Shown here one piece after another: positions 15,666 through 23,296 of a stretch of DNA of 33,938 nt. Source of the DNA: Nocardia carnea (lineage in GTDB: Bacteria; Actinomycetota; Actinomycetes; Mycobacteriales; Mycobacteriaceae). Location of the stretch: contig NZ_JARWOV010000015.1 in NCBI RefSeq assembly GCF_029868855.1, positions 1 through 33,938 on the forward strand, read 5' to 3'. The notes below the pieces were generated by a model. That model saw only the letters and a list, made by a program, of their open reading frames with translations, searched no databases and was not told where the DNA came from. Made by a program: the position numbers and the translations under genes. Within the stretch, counting starts at the first letter, position 1. The number at the start of each line of letters is the position of its first letter.

Positions 15666-16706
15666 ATGGATACCCCCGCCATTGTCATCGGCGCAGGCCA
15701 AGCCGGGATAGCCGCCGCACTGGCCCTGTCGGAGCACGGCTTCCGCCCGGTGGTACTCGAAGCCGGCTCGGACACCGCCGGCTCCTGGCCGTACTACTAC
15801 GACAGTCTGCGATTGTTCACGCCCGCGCAGCTGAACGCGCTCCCCGGTAAGCCCTTCCCGGGTGATCCGCACCGGTATCCGACGCGTGATGAGGTGGCCG
15901 CCTATCTGCGGCAGTGCGCGGCCGCGATACCGGGCGAGATACACACCGGGCACCGGGTCGTCACCGTGGACAGATCCGGTGCAACGTTCCGGGTCCGCAC
16001 CGCCACCGGCGCCGAATACACCGCGCCGGTGGTGGTCTCGGCCACCGGCGGTTTCACCAACCCCTACCGTCCGGAGATCCCGGGGCTGTCCGTCTACACC
16101 GGCGAGGTGCTGCATTCCGCCGAGTACCGTCGCCCGGAGCCGTACGCCGGGCGGCGGGTCGTCGTGGTCGGCTCCGGCAACTCCGCCGTACAGATAGCCG
16201 TAGAACTCGCCGCCGCAGCGCGGGTGATCCTGGCACATCGCACCCCCCTGCGTTATGCGACGAACGAACCGATACCCGCCGGCTCACGATTCTGGCGGGC
16301 CATATCCCTGGCGTCCCGGCTGCCGATCGGGCGGTTCTTCCACAGCGGCACCATCCCCATCGTGGATATCGAGGGTTACCGCGACACCCTCGAAAAGGGC
16401 AACCCCGAGGCCCGGCCGATGTTCGTCGGAGCCGATGGCCTGGTGCTGCACTGGCCCGACGGCCGCAGCGAGGAGGTGGATACCGTCGTACTGGCCACCG
16501 GATACCGTCCGGCGCTGGCATATCTGAGCGCGCTGTGCACACTCGATGCCGCGGGTTTCCCGGCACACCGGAACGGCATCTCGCCCGCTCACCCGGGTCT
16601 GGCCTTCCTGGGCTTGGAGTATCAGCGCAATATCCTTTCCGGCACCCTGCACGGTGTGGGACGCGACAGCCGCTATCTGGCGCGGTATCTCGCCCGCTAC
16701 AGCTGA
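15666..16706 (+). CDS. Flavin-dependent monooxygenase-like oxidoreductase (CzcO/FMO type)
   Basis: 346 aa. The FAD-binding motif GAGQAG is at residues 9-14 (IVIGAGQAGIAAALALSEHG). A second Rossmann motif for NAD(P)H, VVVVGSGNSAVQIAVELA, lies at about 170-187. Between them is the linker TGGFTNPYRPEIPG. The C-terminal VLATGYRPAL is the ATG motif of this class. Members are N-, S- or Baeyer-Villiger-type oxygenases, or simple flavoprotein reductases; the substrate cannot be read from sequence. It lies 81 nt after the YHS gene on the same strand, so it may be co-transcribed. No good ribosome site precedes the ATG. A GC hairpin follows it at 16725-16741. Confidence 0.85.
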   Translation: MDTPAIVIGAGQAGIAAALALSEHGFRPVVLEAGSDTAGSWPYYYDSLRLFTPAQLNALPGKPFPGDPHRYPTRDEVAAYLRQCAAAIPGEIHTGHRVVTVDRSGATFRVRTATGAEYTAPVVVSATGGFTNPYRPEIPGLSVYTGEVLHSAEYRRPEPYAGRRVVVVGSGNSAVQIAVELAAAARVILAHRTPLRYATNEPIPAGSRFWRAISLASRLPIGRFFHSGTIPIVDIEGYRDTLEKGNPEARPMFVGADGLVLHWPDGRSEEVDTVVLATGYRPALAYLSALCTLDAAGFPAHRNGISPAHPGLAFLGLEYQRNILSGTLHGVGRDSRYLARYLARYS

Positions 16707-16724
16707 ACCGGGTCGCCGTCCGCG

Positions 16725-16741
16725 CGGCGTTTCAGACGCCG
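16725..16741 (+). terminator. Hairpin after the flavin monooxygenase gene
   Basis: CGGCGT-TTCAG-ACGCCG: a perfect 6-bp stem with a 5-nt loop, 18 nt past the stop codon at 16706. There is no T tract. Confidence 0.4.
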
Positions 16742-16891
16742 GAACCGAACCCTGCCCCGGCACCCCGATTCGGCCGGTGCCCGGGACAACACCGCACCGG
16801 ACGAAACGCAAATGCGCACGGCAGCGACATCCGGATAGATATTCTCTCCACGCGGAATACCGACAGTCCTCTACCGGATCAGGGAGCCCGA

Positions 16892-17425
16892 ATGCCTCGC
16901 GCACGTCAGCTCGTCACCGCAGCGCTCGCCCCGGCAACCGCCCTCGCCGCGGCCACCGCCCTGCTCACCGCCGGCGCCGGCACCGCCGCCGCCCAGCCAC
17001 CGTCGTCGACCGACATGACCTGCGGCAGCGCGAATCCGCTGGCGTGGGCACCATCGTTCACTTGGCATATCCGGGCGAGCTCGGGGGCCAGCCGCCCACC
17101 GGGCGGGGAACTCGAACCGGCGCTGCTGCTCAGCGGCGGCAACGATCTGCCCAACCCGCCCGCGAGCCTGTTCCCGATTCCCACCACCACGCCGTACGGC
17201 ACACAGGTACAGGTCGACTGGCACAACGAGACCACCGGCGCGTCGGGTACCAGCGTCAGCGACGAGGAAATGCTGAAAGGCAAACCGGGCATTCCGGTGA
17301 ATCGCACCTGGACCGGTGTCGGCACCGTCGCGTTCACGGTGACCGCCCGGACCGGCGGTGGCTGGTGGTGGCTCAACACCCAGACCGCGGTATGCCGGGG
17401 CACCATCTCGGTTCTCCCCGACTGA
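16892..17425 (+). CDS. Secreted protein of unknown function
   Basis: 177 aa. A Sec signal peptide spans about residues 1-35 and ends near AGTAAAQP. The mature domain has two cysteines, one near each end (MTCGSANP and TAVCRGTI). It has beta-rich character with several Trp near the C-terminus (GGGWWWLNTQ). The layout is like the secreted protein at 5943-6359, but I see no clear sequence relation. ATG 16892 has AGGGAG about 5 nt upstream; the long open frame before it overlaps the monooxygenase in another phase and is not coding. Confidence 0.72.
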   Translation: MPRARQLVTAALAPATALAAATALLTAGAGTAAAQPPSSTDMTCGSANPLAWAPSFTWHIRASSGASRPPGGELEPALLLSGGNDLPNPPASLFPIPTTTPYGTQVQVDWHNETTGASGTSVSDEEMLKGKPGIPVNRTWTGVGTVAFTVTARTGGGWWWLNTQTAVCRGTISVLPD

Positions 17426-17432
17426 TCCCTGC

Positions 17433-17471
17433 CGGGTACCGGTGGCGAAGCCTTTCGCACGCCGGTACCCG
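17433..17471. terminator. Strong bidirectional hairpin between convergent genes
   Basis: Outer arms CGGGTACCGG (17433-17442) and CCGGTACCCG (17462-17471) pair perfectly. Inside is a second stem GCGAA/TTCGC (17445-17449, 17454-17458) with a 4-nt loop. It sits between the stops of the secreted-protein gene (17425) and the MocR gene (17486), so it can terminate both transcripts. Confidence 0.7.
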
Positions 17472-17485
17472 TGCGGCCGCGTAAC

Positions 17486-18898
17486 CTACCGCCCTTGCCG
17501 GGCCAGTGCCCGGGCGATGACCCGCGTGCCTTCGGGGAACGCTCCCGGGTTCGGACCGCAGAAGTTGAGCCGCAGAAAAGCACCTGTCGGTTCGGCGGGA
17601 AACCATTCGTCGCCGGGCGCGATGACGACACCGTCGTCCTCACAATCCCGGACGAGCCTGGCCAGATCGGTGGCATCGGGTAACCGCACCCACAGGTGCA
17701 GCCCGCCGCGTGGCACCACTTCCAGGCGAGCTTCGGGGAGGTGCGCACGCAGCGCGGAGATCAACAGATCACGCCGGGTGGCGAGCCGGCGGCCCAGCCC
17801 GCGGGTATGTGTGCGCCAACCCGGCTGGGTCACCACATCGAGGGCGACGGCCTGTAGCAGGCCACTCACATACATCGACTCAGCCTGGGCATCGGCCAGG
17901 ATCCGCTCCCGGGCCGGCCCCCGGGCGACGACAGCGGCGATCCGGACCGACGGTGAAACGCTCTTGGTCAGCGAGCGCAGGTACACCACGTGGCCGGCGT
18001 CGTCGCGGGTGGCCAGTGGGATGGGGACGGTATCGATACCGAAATCGTGTGCCCAGTCGTCCTCGATCAGGAACGCCCCGTGCGCGCGCACCACCTCGAG
18101 TACCCCCGCCGCCCGTTCCGGCTGCCACTGGGCTCCGGTCGGATTGGCGAAATGGGGCTGGGCGTAGAACGCACGAGCGCCGGTCCGGTCGAATGCCCGC
18201 GCCAGATCCTCGGGCCGCGGCCCATCGGAACTGCTCGGGACGGGGACCACCTGTACACCGGCCCGGTTCGCCGCGAGAATCGCGCCCCAATAGGTGGGTG
18301 ATTCCATCAGCAGCGGGCGACCCGGCCCGACCAGCGCCTGGAAAGCCGTGCCGAGCCCGCTCTGGCTGCCCGGGAGGATCACCACATCACTCGGGGCCGG
18401 CGCCATCACACCGGCGGGGGTCACCGCTGCCAGTTCGGTCGCGAACCACGCCTGCAGATCCGGCAGACCGCTACTGGGTGGCCGGTTCACCGTGGCGTCA
18501 CCACGGGCGGCGCGGGCGAAGGCGCCGCGAACCAGCCGTTCCGGCAGCAACTCCCGGTCCGGGTACCCGGAGTGCAGGGCGATCCGGTCGTTGGCCACAG
18601 TCTGTAGCGCGGTGAACCGCCGGGCGGAAGGGTTGCGCGGTGTGCCCAGCGCCGCGGTCTGCCATCCGTAGTCGTGCGGACGGGTGTCCCGCACCGTCCG
18701 GACGAAAGTCCCTACGCCGGGCCGGCTTTCGATCAACCCCTGCGCGATGAGAATGCGCAGCGCCTTCTGCACCGTGACCGGACTTGCGGCGTACCGGGTC
18801 ACCAGCGCCCGGGTGGACGGCAACTGCGCACCGGGCGGGGCTTCGGCGATCCAGTCGCGGAGATCCGCCACGATCCGGGAGCTGCTATCGTCAGACAT
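17486..18898 (-). CDS. MocR-type regulator: GntR wHTH fused to PLP aminotransferase-like domain
   Basis: 470 aa. Residues ~1-70 are a GntR winged helix (LPSTRALVTRYAASPVTVQK, then LIAQGLIESRPGVGTFVR). A linker precedes a fold-type-I aminotransferase domain with LPGSQSGLGTAFQALVGPG, PHFANPTGAQW, IEDDWAHDF and a PLP-binding lysine, Lys312, in LRSLTKSVSP. MocR proteins are usually regulators that sense PLP or an amino compound rather than catalysts. It diverges from an EamA transporter, and both genes share a CATG at their start codons. A minus-strand -10 (TACTAT) lies 8 nt before its ATG, pointing to a leaderless mRNA. Control of the transporter is the natural inference. Confidence 0.88.
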   Translation of the reverse strand: MSDDSSSRIVADLRDWIAEAPPGAQLPSTRALVTRYAASPVTVQKALRILIAQGLIESRPGVGTFVRTVRDTRPHDYGWQTAALGTPRNPSARRFTALQTVANDRIALHSGYPDRELLPERLVRGAFARAARGDATVNRPPSSGLPDLQAWFATELAAVTPAGVMAPAPSDVVILPGSQSGLGTAFQALVGPGRPLLMESPTYWGAILAANRAGVQVVPVPSSSDGPRPEDLARAFDRTGARAFYAQPHFANPTGAQWQPERAAGVLEVVRAHGAFLIEDDWAHDFGIDTVPIPLATRDDAGHVVYLRSLTKSVSPSVRIAAVVARGPARERILADAQAESMYVSGLLQAVALDVVTQPGWRTHTRGLGRRLATRRDLLISALRAHLPEARLEVVPRGGLHLWVRLPDATDLARLVRDCEDDGVVIAPGDEWFPAEPTGAFLRLNFCGPNPGAFPEGTRVIARALARQGR

Positions 18899-19934
18899 GA
18901 GATTTAATAGTAGCGCTACTCATACAGACTCCGAACCGCTACCGTCCCGATATGCGGGGCCGACCTGGGGCATGCTCGGCATCCTGGCGTTCTCGTTCAC
19001 CGTGCCGCTCACCAAAGTCGCCGTGACCGACGACGGCTTCACCGCACTTTTCGTTGCCGCCGGACGCGCAGTGGTGGCGGGGCTGCTCGCCGCAGGTGCG
19101 CTGGCATTCACCGGACAACGGTGGCCGCAAGGCCGGCAGTGGATCCGGCTGGGCGTCGTCGCCGCTGGTGTCGTCGCCGGATTCCCGCTGCTGACTTCCT
19201 TTGCGCTCACCGAAACGTCGGCCGGTCACAGCGCTGTGGTCATCGCACTGCTGCCGGCGGCAACCGCCGTACTGGCCGTCCTACGCGGCCATGAGCGGCC
19301 GCCGCGGGCCTTCTGGCTCACCGCGGCCGCCGGTGCGGTGGCGGCGGTGGTCTTCGCCGGGTTCCGCGGTGCCGGTTTCGGGGGGCCGCACTGGTCGGAT
19401 CTGCTTCTGCTGGGCGCTGTCGTCGCGGCCGCCTGCGGTTATGCCGAAGGCGGGCTACTGGCCCGCGAACTGGGTGCCTGGCAGACCATTTCGTGGGCGC
19501 TGGTGTTGTCCGCACCGGTGATGGTGGTACTCACAGGCATCTCCGTGGCCCAGCAGCCGCCGACGGGTTCACCGGCGCAGTGGGCCGCCTTCGCCTACCT
19601 CGGCGTGGTGAGCATGTACCTGGGCTTCCTGCCCTGGTACCGCGGGCTGGCGATCGGCCCGATGACACAGGTCAGCCAGGTCCAGCTGGCGCAGCCCGTA
19701 TTCACGCTCTGCTGGGCGGCCCTGGTACTGGACGAGGAACTGACCTGGGCTACCACACTCGGCGCTGCCGCGGTGATCGGTTGCGCCGCAACCGCGGTAC
19801 GGACGCGCCTGCGCCGGCCGCCGATCACCGGTGGATCACGCAACGAACCGGCCGCGCGTCCCGGCGCACGGGATTCGATCAGGGGTAGACGAGTTCCCGA
19901 TAGGTATCGAGAATTTTCTGAACCGAGGAGGTGA
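18897..19934 (+). CDS. EamA/DMT-superfamily transporter
   Basis: 345 aa with about ten hydrophobic segments in two EamA repeats. The first begins MLGILAFSFTVPLTKVAV, and the second covers roughly the last 150 residues (LLLLGAVVAAACGYAEGGLL and LVLDEELTWATTLGAAAVIG). DMT carriers move amino acids, sugars or metabolites, usually outward. The start is taken as ATG 18897, whose CATG also holds the MocR start; the frame is open upstream but lies within MocR on the other strand. A later start at about 18972 (MLGI) is possible. The C-terminal tail of ~38 hydrophilic residues overlaps the end of the convergent Nudix gene by 56 nt. Confidence 0.85.
   Translation: MRFNSSATHTDSEPLPSRYAGPTWGMLGILAFSFTVPLTKVAVTDDGFTALFVAAGRAVVAGLLAAGALAFTGQRWPQGRQWIRLGVVAAGVVAGFPLLTSFALTETSAGHSAVVIALLPAATAVLAVLRGHERPPRAFWLTAAAGAVAAVVFAGFRGAGFGGPHWSDLLLLGAVVAAACGYAEGGLLARELGAWQTISWALVLSAPVMVVLTGISVAQQPPTGSPAQWAAFAYLGVVSMYLGFLPWYRGLAIGPMTQVSQVQLAQPVFTLCWAALVLDEELTWATTLGAAAVIGCAATAVRTRLRRPPITGGSRNEPAARPGARDSIRGRRVPDRYREFSEPRR
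18907..18920. promoter_or_regulatory. 12-bp palindrome and minus-strand -10 at the MocR/EamA divergence
   Basis: AGTAGCGCTACT (18909-18920) is a perfect palindrome just inside the EamA coding start. It overlaps the minus-strand -10 TACTAT (18912 to 18907), which lies 8 nt before the MocR ATG. It is a likely autoregulatory MocR operator. Confidence 0.55.
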
Positions 19935-20325
19935 CCGACAGGTCGCCACCGTTCAGGGGCGCCCAGACGTAATTCGCGTGCGCGCTCAACACAACGGGCC
20001 CCTGCGACTCCACCTCCACCGCGAAATGCAGCCGCCGCACCGGCTTACCGGCGGGCGAAAGGTAGTCGAAGTCGCCCACATGGTGGCGGATATCGGTGAC
20101 CGTGAGCCCGGTCTCCTCCTGCACACCGCGGATCAGGGCGCCGGTCACCGATTCCCCGGGCTCCACCGTGGCCCCGGGCAGCTTACGAGTGGGGCGAATG
20201 GGCCCGGTGCTGGGTAGTTCCAGCAGTAGTACCTCACCGCCCCGATCGATGATTGCGCCGACCCGCAGCCCGACCCCGTCTCGCTCACCGCGTGGCAGGG
20301 TTTCGTCGAACATCGATACCGACAT
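19879..20325 (-). CDS. Nudix hydrolase-like protein with imperfect Nudix box
   Basis: 148 aa from ATG 20325. The Nudix region ATVEPGESVTGALIRGVQEE plus TGL keeps the helix, the arginine and both terminal glutamates (EE). It has Ala for the first Gly and Gly for the first Glu of the REUxEE signature. Flanking strands (VGAIIDRGGEVLLLELPS, RRLHFAVEVES) are typical. Weak or altered metal binding is possible, so activity toward a nucleoside diphosphate derivative is uncertain. Its 3' end overlaps the EamA gene tail to tail. A 5' leader of ~58 nt with a hairpin is predicted. Confidence 0.75.
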   Translation of the reverse strand: MSVSMFDETLPRGERDGVGLRVGAIIDRGGEVLLLELPSTGPIRPTRKLPGATVEPGESVTGALIRGVQEETGLTVTDIRHHVGDFDYLSPAGKPVRRLHFAVEVESQGPVVLSAHANYVWAPLNGGDLSVTSSVQKILDTYRELVYP

Positions 20326-20356
20326 GGGTGGTCTCACCAACCTTCGATCCGGCGGG

Positions 20357-20383
20357 GCTCGCCTGATACACGCCTCGGCGAGC
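20357..20383 (-). promoter_or_regulatory. Predicted 5' leader hairpin of the Nudix mRNA
   Basis: GCTCGCC (20357-20363) and GGCGAGC (20377-20383) pair perfectly over a 13-nt loop. With minus-strand TAATAT (20395 to 20390) as -10 and TTATCC (20417 to 20412) as a weak -35, transcription would start at about 20383, so the mRNA would begin with this stem. Confidence 0.35.
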
Positions 20384-20690
20384 AATTCGATATTACCGTG
20401 TTGTGACCTCCGGATAACACAGGTTGACGGGAGCCTAACGGGTTTCCGGCACACGCCGGCCGCATACGCAGGGCAAATACAGGACAGCATGTCCATACCG
20501 ATACCGCCGGAGTCGTCGTTCGAACAGTGTTGCCGGCCAACGACATCGGATCGGCCCGGCCGAACCGGCACAGCACCGCCTGCACTGCTCGGCACAGAGC
20601 GCCCGGCCGGGCCTCACCCGGCTACACCGAACCGGTAAATGTGACGCATGCCGCTCTGCATACGACTGGCGCCGGGCCGTGATGGTCACC

Positions 20691-20732
20691 ACGATTCCGG
20701 TCCCGCGCGAACTCTCGCCGGACCGGAATCGT
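20691..20732. repeat. Inverted repeat with perfect 13-bp arms
   Basis: ACGATTCCGGTCC (20691-20703) and GGACCGGAATCGT (20720-20732) with a 16-nt loop. It lies between divergent genes, where no terminator is needed. It may be a small-RNA terminator, a large operator or a remnant of a mobile element. Confidence 0.55.
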
Positions 20733-20901
20733 CGTCGCCGAGGGCGCCGGGCATTCATGAACATCGGACGGCAGCCGCAGCACCCGGGCCCTCGGCCGCA
20801 CCCTCGCGTGCCACCCATCACGCAGGGGCGCCCCTACCGTCGAGCCCGAACACGGTTTGCACAGGCGGCCGCCCTCGTAGTTCACTACCGGCAGAACATC
20901 T

Positions 20902-20916
20902 GAGAATAAGATTCTC
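20902..20916. promoter_or_regulatory. Operator-like inverted repeat upstream of the DapB-like gene
   Basis: GAGAAT-AAG-ATTCTC, perfect 6-bp arms, 53 nt before the GTG at 20970. A -10-like TAAGCT (20958-20963) lies 6 nt before that GTG, suggesting a leaderless mRNA controlled from this site. Confidence 0.4.
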
Positions 20917-20969
20917 CATATCTGGATGAATACGTTCCAGGAATCGGTAATCGGACTTAAGCTGAGCGG

Positions 20970-22037
20970 GTGCCCAAAGAGCGTCGGTATCGGGTCGTCC
21001 AATGGACGACCGGCAATGTCGGGAAGAGTTCGGTAAGCGCCGTGGTCGCGAACCCGACACTGGAACTCGTCGGCTGTTATGCGTGGTCACCGGACAAGGT
21101 GGGCCGCGATATCGGCGAACTGTGCGGGATCGACCCGCTCGGCATCGCGGCCACCGACGATATCGGCGCACTGCTGGCGCTGAAACCGGATTGCGTGATC
21201 TACAACCCCATGTGGATCGACGTCGACGAACTCGTCCGGATCCTGGAAGCCGGGGTGAATGTGGTGTCGACGGCATCGTTCATCACCGGGCACCGTCAGG
21301 GACCGGGCCGCGACCGCATCGCCGATGCCTGCCTGCGCGGCGGCTCGACCATGTTCGGATCCGGGATCAGCCCCGGCTTCGTCAACCTGCTGGCCATCGT
21401 CTCGGCCGGAATCTGCGACCGGGTCGACAAAGTCACCGTCACCGAGGCGGCGGACACAACGTTCTACGACTCCCCGGCCACCGAACGCCCGGTCGGGTTC
21501 GGTCGGCCGATCGATCATCCCGGACTCCAGGCGATGACCGCCGAGGGCACCGCGGTCTTCGGCGAGGCCGTACGGCTCATCGCCGACGCCCTGGGCGCCG
21601 AACTCGACGACGTACGCTGCGACGCCGAATATGCCCGGACCACGGCCGATCTCGATCTCGGCTCGTGGACCATCCCGGCCGGGTGTGTGGCCGGTGTCTT
21701 CGCGAGCTGGAAAGGTATCGTCGCCGGCCGGACACTGGTGGAACTCACCGTGCGGTGGCGCAAAGGGCAGACCCTGGAACCGGACTGGAAGATCGATCAG
21801 GACGGCTGGGTACTGCAGGTCGACGGGCGGCCGACAGTGAAGAACATCGTGAGTTTCCTGCCACCGCCGGATTTCCAGGCCGAGACCATCGCAGATTTCA
21901 TGACACTCGGGCACATCATGACCGCGATGCCGGCGATCAACGCGATCCCGGCCGTCGTGGCGGCACCGCCGGGCATCGTCACCTACAACGATCTGCCGCT
22001 GATCCAGCCGCGCGGGGTCGTACCCGCAGCGGGGTAA
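20970..22037 (+). CDS. DapB-like NAD(P)-dependent amine dehydrogenase family protein
   Basis: 355 aa, GTG start. The N-terminal Rossmann domain begins YRVVQWTTGNVGKSSVSAVV (GxxGxxG-like TGNVGK), then LELVGCYAWSPDKVGRDIGE. The middle has GVNVVSTASFITGHR and GSGISPGFVNLLAIVSAGIC, the conserved blocks of this large actinobacterial family. Relatives include 2,4-diaminopentanoate dehydrogenase and dihydrodipicolinate-reductase-like proteins, but most are uncharacterised and multicopy in mycobacteria and Nocardia. No Shine-Dalgarno precedes the GTG; a -10-like TAAGCT six nt upstream suggests leaderless translation. The gene has no obvious partner: the next plus-strand gene starts 421 nt later. Confidence 0.8.
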   Translation: MPKERRYRVVQWTTGNVGKSSVSAVVANPTLELVGCYAWSPDKVGRDIGELCGIDPLGIAATDDIGALLALKPDCVIYNPMWIDVDELVRILEAGVNVVSTASFITGHRQGPGRDRIADACLRGGSTMFGSGISPGFVNLLAIVSAGICDRVDKVTVTEAADTTFYDSPATERPVGFGRPIDHPGLQAMTAEGTAVFGEAVRLIADALGAELDDVRCDAEYARTTADLDLGSWTIPAGCVAGVFASWKGIVAGRTLVELTVRWRKGQTLEPDWKIDQDGWVLQVDGRPTVKNIVSFLPPPDFQAETIADFMTLGHIMTAMPAINAIPAVVAAPPGIVTYNDLPLIQPRGVVPAAG

Positions 22038-22050
22038 CCCGCCCGGAAAC

Positions 22051-22209
22051 TCACGCCGGGTGCCGATCCTCTCGCAGCACCCGGGCCGGCGCTTCGAGCG
22101 CATCGGCGGCCGAGTACAGCGCGTCGACCTGATATTCACCGAGCCGTGTCAGGGCCTGTTCGACGGTGCCCGAGCACACGGGATGGATCCGGTGCCGGGC
22201 TGAAGGCAT
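22051..22209 (-). CDS. Possible small protein or gene fragment
   Basis: 52 aa from ATG 22209 (open back to GTG 22233). The codon third positions are strongly G/C, and the peptide is composed like a real protein (TVEQALTRLGEYQVDALYSA, then ADALEAPARVLREDRHPA). I recognise no family. It lies convergent to the DapB-like gene with 13 nt between the ends, in an otherwise empty gap. It could be a small helical protein or the 3' end of a lost gene. Confidence 0.33.
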   Translation of the reverse strand: MPSARHRIHPVCSGTVEQALTRLGEYQVDALYSAADALEAPARVLREDRHPA

Positions 22210-22458
22210 TTCGGGTCGGCGCCCTTCGATCACCCGGCGGCCGGCCGGGATCCGGGCCGTTCACGGCCGATAGGACGTCAATGGAACGGTGCCGCGCGAG
22301 CTATGATGCGCACAGTGCCTTCCGGCCGGAGCAGCAACCCGGCCGGCGGGCATCGGGCCGCCGCACCACGGGCGGTCCGTAGCGCAGCGCAGGGGTTTCC
22401 CGGACACGGCCGAGCGAACGATACGGCCGGTACGGGTATCGAGCGCAGAGGGGACGAG
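22210..22458. other. Leader region of the DUF574 methyltransferase gene
   Basis: Contains TATGAT (22302-22307), a five-of-six -10 match without a clear -35, which would give a ~145-nt leader. GC-rich self-complementary stretches (TCCGGCCGGA near 22321) occur in it. No further gene is seen. Confidence 0.3.
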
Positions 22459-23268
22459 ATGGACAGGCCGGCCTGGGCACCCGAGGGTGTGGACATGATG
22501 CAGCCGAGCCCGGCGCGTATGTACGACGCGCTACTGGGCGGTTCGCACAACTTCGAAGTCGATAGGCTCGCCGCCCGGCGCGGTAGCCGGCTGGTGCCGG
22601 ATCTGCCCCGGCTGGCATTGAGCAACCGCGCGTTCCTGCGCCGGGCCGTACGCTTTCTGATCGATGCGGGTATCACCCAATTCCTCGATATCGGTTCGGG
22701 TATCCCGACCGCCGGTAACGTGCACGAGATCGTCCGGGAGTGCGATCCCGGAGCGCGAGTGCTCTACGTGGATATCGACCCGGTGGCTGTTGCCCATTCG
22801 CGGGCCATCCTGGTGGGCGAACAGAACTACGGTGCCATCGAAGCCGACCTGAGGGACCCGGCCGAATTGCTGGCGCGGGTCCGCGATACCGGGTTGATCG
22901 ATCCGGAACAGCCGGTCGGGATTCTGCTCATCGCGGTACTGCACCTGCTCGCCGACGACGATCTGCCCGCGGGGAAGGTGGCCGCGCTCCGGCATGCGGT
23001 GCCCACCGGAAGCTATGTCGCCATCTCCCATCTGACCTCCGCGTTCCGCCCCGACGACGCGGCTGCCCTGCACAAATCCTCGCAGCACGGTAATCAGGTA
23101 GGGATCCAATTCCGTTCACGCGCCGCGATCACCGCCATGTTCGACGGCTGGGAGCTCGTGGAACCCGGTGTGGTCGAACTACCCATGTGGCGGCCGGAAT
23201 CGGAACGCGATCGGCACGAGGCACCGGGACGTTCGCTCGGCTTGGCCGGTATGGGGTGCAAGTCCTGA
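22459..23268 (+). CDS. SAM-dependent methyltransferase, DUF574/Methyltransf_19 family
   Basis: 269 aa, the usual family size, from ATG 22459 with AGGGG six nt upstream. Hallmarks are PSPARMYDALLGGSHNFEVD at the N-terminus, the SAM-binding block FLDIGSGIPTAGNVHEIV, VLYVDIDPVAVAHSRAIL and AISHLTSAF. The family is very expanded in actinomycetes and its substrates are mostly unknown. The frame open upstream to 22303 lacks family similarity. The diguanylate cyclase gene starts 28 nt after this stop, so the two are probably one operon, linking methyl transfer to c-di-GMP signalling by inference only. Confidence 0.9.
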   Translation: MDRPAWAPEGVDMMQPSPARMYDALLGGSHNFEVDRLAARRGSRLVPDLPRLALSNRAFLRRAVRFLIDAGITQFLDIGSGIPTAGNVHEIVRECDPGARVLYVDIDPVAVAHSRAILVGEQNYGAIEADLRDPAELLARVRDTGLIDPEQPVGILLIAVLHLLADDDLPAGKVAALRHAVPTGSYVAISHLTSAFRPDDAAALHKSSQHGNQVGIQFRSRAAITAMFDGWELVEPGVVELPMWRPESERDRHEAPGRSLGLAGMGCKS

Positions 23269-23296
23269 CCCGGGTGGCACGGCAGAGGAGATCCGG

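Larger units (their letters stand above)
20326..20969. other. 644-base divergent intergenic region with strong inverted repeats
   Basis: No gene is supported; open frames here look random. It contains a Nudix promoter candidate (20390-20417), its leader hairpin (20357-20383), a shared motif CCGATACC-n-CCGGAG (20498-20512), a 13-bp-arm inverted repeat (20691-20732) and an operator-like repeat (20902-20916) before the 20970 gene. The length and the isolated hairpin leave room for an unannotated small RNA. Confidence 0.5.

Noticed and set aside
14898..16238. Minus-strand open frame (446 codons)
   Set aside because: It is antisense to the YHS and monooxygenase genes, with no domain.
15914..16891. 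Upstream part of the frame ending at 17425
   Set aside because: It overlaps the monooxygenase in another phase; only the part from the signal peptide at 16892 is a gene.
20435..20821. Minus-strand open frame in the 644-base gap
   Set aside because: It is Arg/Cys-rich with no ribosome site and crosses the inverted repeat; it looks random.
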